Below, one piece after another: positions 7,821-14,315 of a DNA stretch of 14,315 nt (position 1 is its first letter; each line of letters opens with the position of its first letter). The stretch is taken from the NCBI GenBank assembly GCA_002384725.1, contig DGBF01000162.1:1-14315 (forward strand), in the 5' to 3' direction. Origin of the DNA: Flavobacteriales bacterium UBA4011. Its GTDB lineage: Bacteria; Bacteroidota; Bacteroidia; Flavobacteriales_D; Crocinitomicaceae. Below the pieces are notes generated by a model. That model did not search any database. It was not told the DNA's origin and was given only the letters and a program-made list of their open reading frames with translations. Position numbers and translations under genes: made by a program.

Positions 7821-7839
7821 TTCTCAAACTCAACTATAA

Positions 7840-8973
7840 ATGAACAAATATTTCATTCAATTATTCTTACGAGAAAATACGGTTATTTTACCTAGATTTG
7901 GTGCATTAACTGCTCCCAACGGGAATATTGAAGAGATTATGTTTCTTCCACATTTGAAAACAGATGATGGGAAACTTGCCGAATTTATCGTTGAAACGGA
8001 GGGTATTGACCTTCAAGATGCACAGAACACCATTGCTAAATTCATTCGCGAAATAGAAACGAATTTAAGCCAAGGAGAAAGTTTTGATATTTTTCAATTT
8101 GGTAGTTTTTTCAAAAACGAGGTTGGAGAAATTGAATTCGATTCTTGGATGAAAAAAACCAAAGAAAAAAAGACTGAAAAAGCTGAAAAGCTAGTCAAGG
8201 AGAAAGAAATTATTACACCTGTTGAATCAGAATCCATCGTTGAAAAGAAAGTTGAAGAAATCAAGGAGGTTAATATAGTAGAAGAAGTTAAGGAAGTTGT
8301 AAAAAAAACGGATGATTCACCTTCCCTAGTCTTTGATACAAAATCCATAAAAAAGAAACCAGAGGTTGAAAAAGTAGTTTCAGAAGGTAAAAAGAAACTC
8401 GATAAAAAAGAACTCCGTTTTGCTCCCGTTTTGGAAACCAACCAGCCGGAAGTTGAACCTGGAGAAAAGAAAAAGAATAGAAAACCACTTTTATGGATTC
8501 TTGGCCTACTCAGTATAGTAGCTGTTTCTGTTGGCCTTTACGTTCCTTTAGTAAAAAACCACGAGAAGCCGAACACGACGAAAGTTCCTCAAAATGAAAG
8601 TAAAAAGGACACTTTAAAATCAAAAAAGGAACCGTCTGAGGCTCCTGTTGAAGAATCACTTAAAGAACGAATTTCACAGAAAGAACAAAAAGAAAATACT
8701 ACTGACGCGATTGTACAAGAAAAAAAGTCAGCTAATGTTATTGAAACAAGCGCAAAAGGATTTTACCTCATTGGTGGCGTTTATCACAGCTCAAGGTCAG
8801 CAGAAAAAAAAATATCCAAACTAGAAAAGGAGGGAATTTCTGGTAAAATACTGGAGGAAGGTCCAAAAAAATTCTATGTCTCGCTTACAGATTTTACGGA
8901 TAGAAAAAAGGCATCGAAACAATTGAAAAACTTTAGAGATAAAGGGATAAACGTTTGGATACTTGAAAAATAA
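7840..8973 (+). CDS. Membrane protein with N-terminal HU-like (CCDC81-type) domain and C-terminal SPOR domain
   Basis: A 377-residue protein in four parts. Residues 1-100 resemble the CCDC81-like prokaryotic HU domains of Bacteroidota (NKYFIQLFLREN, VILPRFGALTA, then LSQGESFDIFQFGSFF). Residues 103-215 are a highly charged Lys/Glu/Val linker, probably extended or coiled coil. Residues about 216-237 are one membrane helix (PLLWILGLLSIVAVSVGLYV), preceded by a basic stretch that argues for a cytoplasmic N terminus. Residues 240-305 are another charged linker, and 306-377 form a SPOR domain (FYLIGGVYHSSRSAEKKISKL to the end). SPOR domains bind denuded septal peptidoglycan. A cytoplasmic HU-like domain tethered to a periplasmic SPOR domain could connect nucleoid and division site, but DNA binding is not shown. 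Its 3' side ends toward gapA at a shared terminator. Confidence 0.85.
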   Translation: MNKYFIQLFLRENTVILPRFGALTAPNGNIEEIMFLPHLKTDDGKLAEFIVETEGIDLQDAQNTIAKFIREIETNLSQGESFDIFQFGSFFKNEVGEIEFDSWMKKTKEKKTEKAEKLVKEKEIITPVESESIVEKKVEEIKEVNIVEEVKEVVKKTDDSPSLVFDTKSIKKKPEVEKVVSEGKKKLDKKELRFAPVLETNQPEVEPGEKKKNRKPLLWILGLLSIVAVSVGLYVPLVKNHEKPNTTKVPQNESKKDTLKSKKEPSEAPVEESLKERISQKEQKENTTDAIVQEKKSANVIETSAKGFYLIGGVYHSSRSAEKKISKLEKEGISGKILEEGPKKFYVSLTDFTDRKKASKQLKNFRDKGINVWILEK

Positions 8974-9045
8974 TCGCACAAAATTACGGAGCAAGTTCTT
9001 TTTACGTCCAGGTTAACTCAAGGTTTTCATCAAGCCATAATTTTA

Positions 9046-9196
9046 GGTTCTGTCGCATTAATTAAAAAATCACTCTTTTAAGCCTAATTCGTACAAAACG
9101 AAAAACCATAAATCGTTGAAATAATGTGAGTTAACTTTTTAAACATTCAAGGAATTTGATGAAAAATGGTCGAAAAATAATTAATGCGGCAGAACC
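9046..9196. repeat. MITE-like element with 19-bp terminal inverted repeats
   Basis: The left arm at 9046-9064 begins GGTTCTGTCGCATTAATTA. The right arm at 9178-9196 is its reverse complement with 18 of 19 positions matching. The 113-base interior has no credible reading frame. The GGTTCTGTcGCA end resembles, from memory, IS6-family termini. Flanks are AT-rich (TAATTTTA before, AATTTAAA after) and give only a degraded target duplication at best. It lies in the gap between the convergent HU/SPOR and gapA genes. It may be a non-autonomous insertion or a long-range stem. Confidence 0.5.
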
Positions 9197-9209
9197 AATT
9201 TAAAATATT

Positions 9210-9242
9210 AAAAAAGGGTTCCGACATTCGGACCCCTTTTTT
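9210..9242. terminator. Bidirectional intrinsic terminator between the HU/SPOR gene and gapA
   Basis: A near-perfect hairpin: arms 9210-9224 and 9228-9242 pair at 14 of 15 positions around a three-base loop (CAT). The GC core is GGGTTCCGA/TCGGACCCC, flanked by an A-run on the left and a T-run on the right, so it can stop transcription from both convergent genes. Confidence 0.9.
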
Positions 9243-9259
9243 ATTTTATAAAGTTTTTA

Positions 9260-10246
9260 TTAAATCCTTGCTACTAGATCTGCTAAACGATTACTGTATC
9301 CAGCTTCATTGTCATACCAACCTACAACCTTAACCATGTTGCCTATAACCGAAGTAAGTTGAGAATCGAACAAACAACTGTGCGGATTCCCTACTATGTC
9401 AACCGAAACAATTGGCTCATCTGTATACCCTAAAATTCCTTTTAAAGGTCCTTTCGATGCCTCAAGCATAGCTTCGTTTATTTTCTCAATTGTCGTGGTG
9501 TTTTTTACCACCAAGGTCAAATCCGTCATAGACCCGTTTGGCACCGGAACACGAATTCCACATCCACCAATTTTACCTTCCAAGTCTGGAAAAATCTTCG
9601 TAATGGCTTTCGCAGCTCCTGTTGTCGTGGGAATTATGGATAAATTGGCTGCACGCGCCCTTCTTAAATCACTGTGTGGAGAATCATGCAAACGTTGATC
9701 AGAAGTATAACTGTGAATCGTTGTAATGTAAGCACTTTCAATTTCAAGAATCTCTTTCAAGACTTTTACCATTGGAGCTGCATTGTTGGTGGTGCAAGAT
9801 GCATTCGATACTAAGACATCGTCATCAGTCAACTCCTCATCATTAACGCCAAGTACTATCGTTCTCATTTCGCTTTTTGCAGGAGCAGAAAGGACCACTT
9901 TCTTGGCTCCTCCTGTCAAATGTAATTTGGCTAATTCGCTCGTTCTGAATATACCTGTGCATTCAACAACGGTTGTTACTCCAAAATTTGACCAACCAAT
10001 TTTATTTGGCTCACGCTCTTGGGTAAACGTTATTTCTTTTCCATTTTCAAAAACTAGTTTTTGTCCTTCGATTTTAAAATCATATTTTAATTTACCGTGA
10101 ACACTATCGTATTTAAACAAGTGAGCAAGAGTTTTAATGTCTGCTAAATCATTGACAACTAACACTTTAATGTCGTCTCTTTCTAGAGCAATTCTAGTAA
10201 AATATCGACCAATTCTACCAAATCCATTTACTCCAATATTCTTCAT
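9260..10246 (-). CDS. gapA: Glyceraldehyde-3-phosphate dehydrogenase
   Basis: A 328-residue, full-length type I GAPDH catalysing the NAD-dependent oxidation and phosphorylation of glyceraldehyde 3-phosphate in glycolysis, and the reverse reaction in gluconeogenesis. Landmarks are NGFGRIGR at 7-14, D33 in VNDL (consistent with NAD preference), catalytic C151 in SNASCTTNN and its partner H178 in TTIHSYTSDQ, followed by the phosphate-binding RRARAAN segment. The C terminus has the usual WYDNEAGYSNR. The ATG at 10246 (MKNIGVNGFG) is the real start; the frame is open 31 codons further upstream, but that sequence is unlike the family and covers the promoter box at 10259-10266. It is divergent from the transketolase operon and ends at a shared terminator with the HU/SPOR gene. 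Nothing is missing. Confidence 0.96.
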   Translation of the reverse strand: MKNIGVNGFGRIGRYFTRIALERDDIKVLVVNDLADIKTLAHLFKYDSVHGKLKYDFKIEGQKLVFENGKEITFTQEREPNKIGWSNFGVTTVVECTGIFRTSELAKLHLTGGAKKVVLSAPAKSEMRTIVLGVNDEELTDDDVLVSNASCTTNNAAPMVKVLKEILEIESAYITTIHSYTSDQRLHDSPHSDLRRARAANLSIIPTTTGAAKAITKIFPDLEGKIGGCGIRVPVPNGSMTDLTLVVKNTTTIEKINEAMLEASKGPLKGILGYTDEPIVSVDIVGNPHSCLFDSQLTSVIGNMVKVVGWYDNEAGYSNRLADLVARI

Positions 10247-10258
10247 TCTTTTTTTCTT

Positions 10259-10266
10259 CAAAAATA
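10259..10266 (-). promoter_or_regulatory. -7 box (TATTTTTG) for gapA
   Basis: The minus strand reads TATTTTTG, an exact TAnnTTTG match, only 12 bases before the gapA ATG, implying a leader of under ten bases. No -33 TTG is found at the expected distance. Confidence 0.5.
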
Positions 10267-10358
10267 CGATATATCCAACGATTGTTGATGTAAAATACTC
10301 TAAAGCTTTAAAGACTAGAATTGTTGATAAAAGAACCATTGTGTTAACGTTTCCGAGC

Positions 10359-10385
10359 CATTTACAACCTCTCTTTTGTGAAATG
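10359..10385. promoter_or_regulatory. Imperfect inverted repeat in the gapA/transketolase divergent gap
   Basis: CATTTACAA (10359-10367) pairs with TTGTGAAATG (10376-10385) across an eight-base spacer, with one bulged base. It sits just upstream of the TACTTTTG box, about where the -33 region would be, so it could be an operator dyad. Support is only the symmetry and position. Confidence 0.3.
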
Positions 10386-10390
10386 ATGGT

Positions 10391-10398
10391 TACTTTTG
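10391..10398 (+). promoter_or_regulatory. -7 box (TACTTTTG) for the transketolase operon
   Basis: TACTTTTG is an exact TAnnTTTG match ending 29 bases before the transketolase N-half ATG at 10428. A TTTG occurs at 10375-10378 but is too close to serve as a standard -33 element. Confidence 0.5.
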
Positions 10399-10427
10399 TT
10401 CGAACGAAAATTCATCTCACATTTAGC

Positions 10428-11270
10428 ATGGAAACAAACGAAATAAAAAGAATTGCCTCCCAAGTAAGAAGAGATATCGTACGAATGGTTGCAGCTGTTA
10501 AATCAGGTCATCCTGGTGGATCGCTGGGCTGTACGGATTTCTTAGCCACTTTGTATTTTCACCAAATGAAATACAATTCGGCCAATTTCAGTATGAATGG
10601 TCAGGGTGAAGATTTGTTCTTTTTATCGAACGGACATATTTCTCCCGTTTGGTACAGCATACTTGCAAGAGCTGGATATTTCCCAGTTCCAGAATTGGCT
10701 ACTTTTCGTAAGATCTCGTCAAGACTTCAAGGACATCCTTCCACGGATAAAAATTTACCTGGCATTCGAATGGCTTCGGGTTCGCTAGGGCAAGGACTTT
10801 CCGTTGCACTGGGTGCTGCAGAAGCAAAAAAATTGAATGGTGATAAATCTATCGTTTATACGCTTCACGGAGATGGTGAATTGCAAGAAGGCCAGATTTG
10901 GGAAGCGGCAATCTACGCTGCAGCAAGAAAAATGGACAATGTAATCGCAACCATTGATTATAACGGCAGACAGATCGATGGAGATCTTGAAGATGTAATG
11001 TCTTTGGGCAATTTGGCACAAAAATGGCAAGCCTTTGGTTGGGAAGTACTAGAAATGGACGGTCATAATGTAGATGAGATCAAAAGTTTACTCGAAAAAG
11101 CAAAAAGCATGACAGGAAACGGCAAACCAATTGTGATTATAATGAAAACCGAAATGGGACAAGGAATTGACTTCATGATGGGTTCTCATAAATGGCATGG
11201 TGTTGCACCGAACGACGAACAACTTGCAGATGCTTTAGGTCAATTGGAAGAAACACTTGGAGATTATTAA
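10428..11270 (+). CDS. tkt: Transketolase, N-terminal (thiamine-diphosphate binding) half
   Basis: A 280-residue protein equal to the first domain of transketolase, which moves two-carbon ketol units between sugar phosphates in the pentose phosphate pathway. SGHPGGSLG at 26-34 and HGDGELQEGQ at 147-156 with N179 form the ThDP/metal site (GDG...N motif); SGSLGQGLSVALG at 117-129 is also typical. The ATG at 10428 starts METNEIKRIA; the frame is open 97 codons upstream into the divergent gap, but that part is unlike the family. The pyrimidine-binding half is encoded separately at 12630-13583, and both are needed for a complete active site. The two-gene form is common in Bacteroidota. Here an unrelated exported vWA gene lies between the halves, starting directly after this gene's TAA. 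Confidence 0.93.
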   Translation: METNEIKRIASQVRRDIVRMVAAVKSGHPGGSLGCTDFLATLYFHQMKYNSANFSMNGQGEDLFFLSNGHISPVWYSILARAGYFPVPELATFRKISSRLQGHPSTDKNLPGIRMASGSLGQGLSVALGAAEAKKLNGDKSIVYTLHGDGELQEGQIWEAAIYAAARKMDNVIATIDYNGRQIDGDLEDVMSLGNLAQKWQAFGWEVLEMDGHNVDEIKSLLEKAKSMTGNGKPIVIIMKTEMGQGIDFMMGSHKWHGVAPNDEQLADALGQLEETLGDY

Positions 11271-12620
11271 TTGAAACATTTACTCATCATATTATTTTGT
11301 TTTTTTGTTCAGCTCAGCTGGTCACAAGAAAAAACGCGTATCCTCTTCATTTTGGATGCTTCGAATAGTATGAATTCGCGATGGGGAACAGAAACGAGAA
11401 TCCAATCGGCGAAAGAACTATTAGCTGCGACAGTCGATAGCTTGAAAGATGTTCCAAATCTTGAAATTGCTTTGCGTGTATATGGACATCAATCTCCAAT
11501 TACGGCTACGTATCAAGATTGTAACGATACGAAATTGGAAGTTCCTTTTTTACCCAATAATTTCGATAAAGTCAAATACAGAATTAAATCCATTCAAGCG
11601 AAAGGAACAACGCCAATTGCTCGATCTTTGGAAGCTGCGGCGGACGATTTCCCGGATCAAACAACGAGAAATGTGATCATATTAATAACCGATGGATTAG
11701 AGGCTTGTGACAACGATCCTTGTGTTATTGCTCAAAAACTGAAAGACAAAGGAGTGACGATTACACCATTCGTTATTGGTTTAGGGCTTGATCTTTCTTA
11801 TCTAGAAAAATTCAATTGCATAGGTAATTATTCCGAAGCTGAAACGAAAGATGCATTTAAGAATGTTCTGAAGAATGTTGTTTCAAAGGCAGTTCTTAAT
11901 ACGACAGTTCAAATTAATTTAAACGACATTCAAAACGCTCCGAAGGAAACAAACGTTACCCTGTTTCTTTACAAAGCTGGAACAAAGCAATTGATATATA
12001 CCTACATGCATACGATCAATAAATTTGGCAATCCAGACACCTTGAATATCGACCCGAAAATGAATTATGATTTGGTGGTCAATACGATTCCGAAAATTGA
12101 GAAAAAAGGAATCATTCTTCAAAAAAACACCCACAATATTATCGTCGTAGATGCGCCTCAAGGTTATTTGAAATGCAGATTATTGTACAGTAATCGCCCC
12201 TACAGCGTTGAAACACGCGTAATTTTAATTGGCGATGATAAAACGATTAATGTTCAACAAATAAACTCTACAGACAAATACATAGTTGGGAAATACAAAG
12301 TTGAAATTTTGACTTTGCCGAGAATTTACAAAGAAGTAGAAATTTCGCAAAGTAGCACGACAACAATTGATATTGAAGCTCCAGGTTCTTTTAGTTATAG
12401 AACAGGACGTGAAATAGTTGGTCAGATATTTATTAAAAAAGATGACGGTACATTTGATTGGGTCTGTAACCTTGATTTAACGGCTAAAAGCGGACAATGG
12501 TACTTGCAACCTGGGAGCTACAAAGTCGCGTATAGACACAAAGATGGACGATCAGCCAGTCAAACGGTAGAGACTGAAATACGGATATATTCTAATAAAA
12601 CAACAAGCGTAAATTTATAA
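11271..12620 (+). CDS. Exported von Willebrand factor A (vWA) domain protein with TTG start
   Basis: A 449-residue protein with a signal peptide (1 to about 18, cleavage near SWS|Q). A vWA domain follows at about 23-205 with an intact metal-ion-dependent adhesion site: DASNS (D29, S31, S33), T113/T114 in KGTTPIA, and D141 in LITDGLEAC. Four cysteines (C84, C146, C151, C183) sit in a pattern I recognise from a widespread exported vWA family (YGH...DC, TDGxEAC...DPC). The rest, about 205-449, is beta-rich and looks like tandem Ig- or carboxypeptidase-regulatory-like domains. The start must be TTG at 11271: an in-frame TAA is immediately upstream, and the first ATG lies beyond the signal peptide. 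It abuts the transketolase N half in the same frame, and the C half follows nine bases after its stop. Its ligand and role are unknown. Confidence 0.85.
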   Translation: MKHLLIILFCFFVQLSWSQEKTRILFILDASNSMNSRWGTETRIQSAKELLAATVDSLKDVPNLEIALRVYGHQSPITATYQDCNDTKLEVPFLPNNFDKVKYRIKSIQAKGTTPIARSLEAAADDFPDQTTRNVIILITDGLEACDNDPCVIAQKLKDKGVTITPFVIGLGLDLSYLEKFNCIGNYSEAETKDAFKNVLKNVVSKAVLNTTVQINLNDIQNAPKETNVTLFLYKAGTKQLIYTYMHTINKFGNPDTLNIDPKMNYDLVVNTIPKIEKKGIILQKNTHNIIVVDAPQGYLKCRLLYSNRPYSVETRVILIGDDKTINVQQINSTDKYIVGKYKVEILTLPRIYKEVEISQSSTTTIDIEAPGSFSYRTGREIVGQIFIKKDDGTFDWVCNLDLTAKSGQWYLQPGSYKVAYRHKDGRSASQTVETEIRIYSNKTTSVNL

Positions 12621-12629
12621 CAGAAGCTA

Positions 12630-13583
12630 ATGGAGTTCGAGATACTAGGAAACAAAGACACCCGCTCAGGTTTTGGAGAAGGATTACATGAATTAGGTCA
12701 GAAAAACGGAAACGTTGTCGCACTTTGCGCTGATTTAACTGGATCTTTAAAAATGAACGCTTTTGAGAATGATTTTCCAGAACGTTTTTTTCAGGTGGGA
12801 ATTGCGGAAGCAAACATGATGGGAATGGCTGCTGGTTTGACTATTGGTGGGAAAATTCCTTTTACAGGCACTTTCGCTAATTTTTCAACTGGACGTGTTT
12901 ATGATCAAATTCGACAGTCGATTGCTTACTCAAAAAAGAACGTGAAAATTTGTGCTTCTCATGCGGGATTAACTCTTGGTGAAGATGGTGCTACACATCA
13001 AATTTTAGAAGATATCGGATTGATGAAAATGTTACCAAATATGACGGTTATCGTTCCTGCAGATTTCAATCAAACCAAACAAGCGACCATCGCAATTGCG
13101 GATCATGAAGGACCTGTTTATCTTCGATTTGGACGACCGGTTATGCCTATTTTTGTGAAACCAGATGCAAAATTCGTAATCGGTAAAGCGGATGTTTTGG
13201 CTGAGGGAACTGACGTGACTATCATTGCTTGCGGACACTTGGTTTGGAAATCGATTGAAGCGATTAAAATCTTAGCCGAAAAAGGTATCAAAGCTGAATT
13301 GATTAACATGCATACCATTAAACCTTTGGACGCTGCAGCAATTCTTAAATCTGTTGAAAAAACAGGTTGTGTTGTTACTGCTGAGGAACATATGAAAAAT
13401 GGTGGTTTAGGTGATTCTGTTGCTCAAGTTTTGGCAAGTAAAATGCCTACTCCTCAAGAATATGTTGGCGTGAACGACACCTTCGGTGAGTCAGGAGATC
13501 CAATGGAATTGATGACCAAATACGGAATCGACACAGCAGATGTAGTGAAAGCAGCGGAACGTGTAATCGCAAGAAAAGCGTAA
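12630..13583 (+). CDS. tkt: Transketolase, C-terminal (pyrimidine-binding) half
   Basis: A 317-residue protein with the Pyr and C-terminal domains of transketolase. The catalytic glutamate that activates the ThDP aminopyrimidine is E60 in [15 protein letters not shown]. Other landmarks are [16 protein letters not shown], the [15 protein letters not shown] segment that contributes substrate-binding residues, and the C-terminal domain segments ACGHLV and [15 protein letters not shown]. With the N half (280 residues) the total is 597 residues, close to but shorter than one-piece transketolases. It starts nine bases after the vWA gene and ends two bases before the class III aminotransferase gene, so all four genes probably form one transcript. 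DXS- or pyruvate dehydrogenase-like relatives were considered, but the motifs and the matching N half favour transketolase. Confidence 0.93.
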   Translation: MEFEILGNKDTRSGFGEGLHELGQKNGNVVALCADLTGSLKMNAFENDFPERFFQVGIAEANMMGMAAGLTIGGKIPFTGTFANFSTGRVYDQIRQSIAYSKKNVKICASHAGLTLGEDGATHQILEDIGLMKMLPNMTVIVPADFNQTKQATIAIADHEGPVYLRFGRPVMPIFVKPDAKFVIGKADVLAEGTDVTIIACGHLVWKSIEAIKILAEKGIKAELINMHTIKPLDAAAILKSVEKTGCVVTAEEHMKNGGLGDSVAQVLASKMPTPQEYVGVNDTFGESGDPMELMTKYGIDTADVVKAAERVIARKA

Positions 13584-13585
13584 GT

Positions 13586-14315
13586 ATGAGCGAGCTTGAT
13601 TTCCTTCGATATCAAGGTCAAACGAACCCTTTCCCCTACCTCATCGAGGTGGATAAAGCGGAAGGAATTTATGTTTTCGATAAGTCGGGCAAACGATACA
13701 TGGATATGATTGCTGGCGTTGCTGTCAACAACATTGGTCATCGTCACCCGAAAGTTGTTGAAGCGATTAAGACTCAAGTTGATCGGCATTTACATGTCAT
13801 GGTGTACGGCGAATTCATTCAAGATGCACCTTTAGAATTTTCTAAGAAACTAACGGACATACTTCCCGAATCTTTGAACTGTGTATATCCTGTAAACTCA
13901 GGAACAGAAGCCAATGAAGCGGGGATAAAATTAGTAAAACGAGTTACCGGAAGAACAGAAATTGTTTCCTTCCAAGGTTCATATCACGGCAGTACAAACG
14001 GGTCACTTTCTATTTCCGGAAATGAATCGAAGAAAATCAAATTTCGACCGTTGATGCCAGACATTCGCTTCATTGAACACAATAATCTAGACGATTTAAA
14101 TCAAATTACATCAAAAACAGCGGGTGTTTTTCTTGAAACCATTCAAGGAGATGCAGGAGTTCGAATTCCTAATCTTTGTTTTTTGCAAGAATTGCGAAAA
14201 CGGTGTTCGGAGGTGGGTGCATTGCTTGTTTTCGATGAAATACAATGCGGAATTGGACGAACAGGGGCGAACTTTGCTTTCGAGCATTTTGGCGTAGTTC
14301 CGGATGTTTTGACGC
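13586..14315 (+). CDS. Class III PLP-dependent aminotransferase, N-terminal part
   Basis: The first 243 codons of a fold-type I, class III aminotransferase (acetylornithine/ornithine/4-aminobutyrate aminotransferase group); the right edge cuts it before the Schiff-base lysine. Visible motifs are GIYVFDKSGKRYMDMIAGV at about 28-46, GHRHPKVVEAI, NSGTEANE (PLP phosphate binding), the FQGSYHGST segment, and LLVFDEIQCGIGRTG, whose aspartate contacts the PLP ring nitrogen. The PFPYLIEVDKAEG start resembles the generic aspartate-aminotransferase-family members common in Bacteroidota, so an amino-acid substrate is likely but not specified. ATG 13586 lies two bases after the transketolase C-half stop, suggesting co-transcription. 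No functional link to transketolase is evident. Confidence 0.88.
   Translation, partial: MSELDFLRYQGQTNPFPYLIEVDKAEGIYVFDKSGKRYMDMIAGVAVNNIGHRHPKVVEAIKTQVDRHLHVMVYGEFIQDAPLEFSKKLTDILPESLNCVYPVNSGTEANEAGIKLVKRVTGRTEIVSFQGSYHGSTNGSLSISGNESKKIKFRPLMPDIRFIEHNNLDDLNQITSKTAGVFLETIQGDAGVRIPNLCFLQELRKRCSEVGALLVFDEIQCGIGRTGANFAFEHFGVVPDVLT

Noticed and set aside
8094..8488. Minus-strand open frames opposite the HU/SPOR gene, rich in Ser/Phe
   Set aside because: They are mirror images of the Lys/Glu-rich linker codons on the plus strand, with no start signal or recognisable domain.
9012..9165. Extra inverted matches GTTAACTCA (9012/9127) and TTTTCATCAA (9024/9156) near the MITE-like element
   Set aside because: The two pairs are in an order that cannot form one hairpin, and matches of 9-10 bp are plausible by chance in 300 AT-rich bases.
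9396..10100. Plus-strand open frames inside gapA
   Set aside because: They are antisense shadows of a strongly conserved enzyme gene, with no domain and no start context.
10247..10339. N-terminal extension of gapA (31 extra codons)
   Set aside because: GAPDH starts immediately before the NGFGRIG motif; the extension covers the TATTTTTG promoter box.
10137..10427. N-terminal extension of transketolase N half (97 extra codons)
   Set aside because: It runs antisense to the gapA 5' end and through the divergent promoters, and has no resemblance to transketolase.
1..14315. CRISPR array, tRNA, rRNA, phage or defence genes
   Set aside because: No regular repeat-spacer pattern, no cloverleaf or rRNA-like sequence, and every long frame is accounted for by a recognisable or plausible cellular gene.

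Overview
The window reads as chromosomal DNA of a Bacteroidota bacterium, most likely Flavobacteriales. The reasons are low GC by eye, almost no Shine-Dalgarno sequences before starts, repeated promoter boxes of the Bacteroidota type (TAnnTTTG), a transketolase split into two genes, and a protein joining a bacterial HU-like domain, a membrane segment and a SPOR domain. A Crocinitomicaceae/Fluviicola-like source is possible but is only an inference.

Layout. Positions 1-2747 (minus strand) hold a sugar-nucleotide operon: a DegT-family aminotransferase, UDP-glucose 6-dehydrogenase and the first 95 codons of a UDP-glucuronate decarboxylase-like enzyme. Each junction is a TAATG stop/start overlap. 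Divergent from it, 2902-5523 (plus) holds a predicted outer-membrane beta-barrel protein, Kdo transferase WaaA/KdtA and an exported protein of unknown function. Next come ribD (5642-6697, riboflavin), a 49-residue lipoprotein on the other strand whose tail overlaps ribD, an MBL-fold hydrolase (6913-7767) and the HU/SPOR membrane protein (7840-8973). The 286-base gap after it holds a 151-bp element with 19-bp terminal inverted repeats and a strong bidirectional terminator. gapA (9260-10246, minus) is divergent from an operon (10428 to the right edge) of transketolase N half, a secreted von Willebrand A protein, transketolase C half and a class III aminotransferase cut by the window end.

Functionally this is mainly housekeeping and cell-envelope DNA: nucleotide sugars for surface polysaccharide, Kdo addition to lipid A, riboflavin synthesis, and glyceraldehyde-3-phosphate metabolism (GAPDH beside transketolase, which share that metabolite). 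No CRISPR array, tRNA, rRNA, prophage, toxin-antitoxin or recognisable defence system was seen. The most unusual points are the exported vWA gene lodged between the two transketolase halves and started by a TTG that abuts the preceding stop codon, the MITE-like inverted-repeat element, the exported protein with a His...Cys layout suggestive of a permuted papain-like fold, and a promoter box placed so close to a start codon that the transcript would be leaderless or nearly so.
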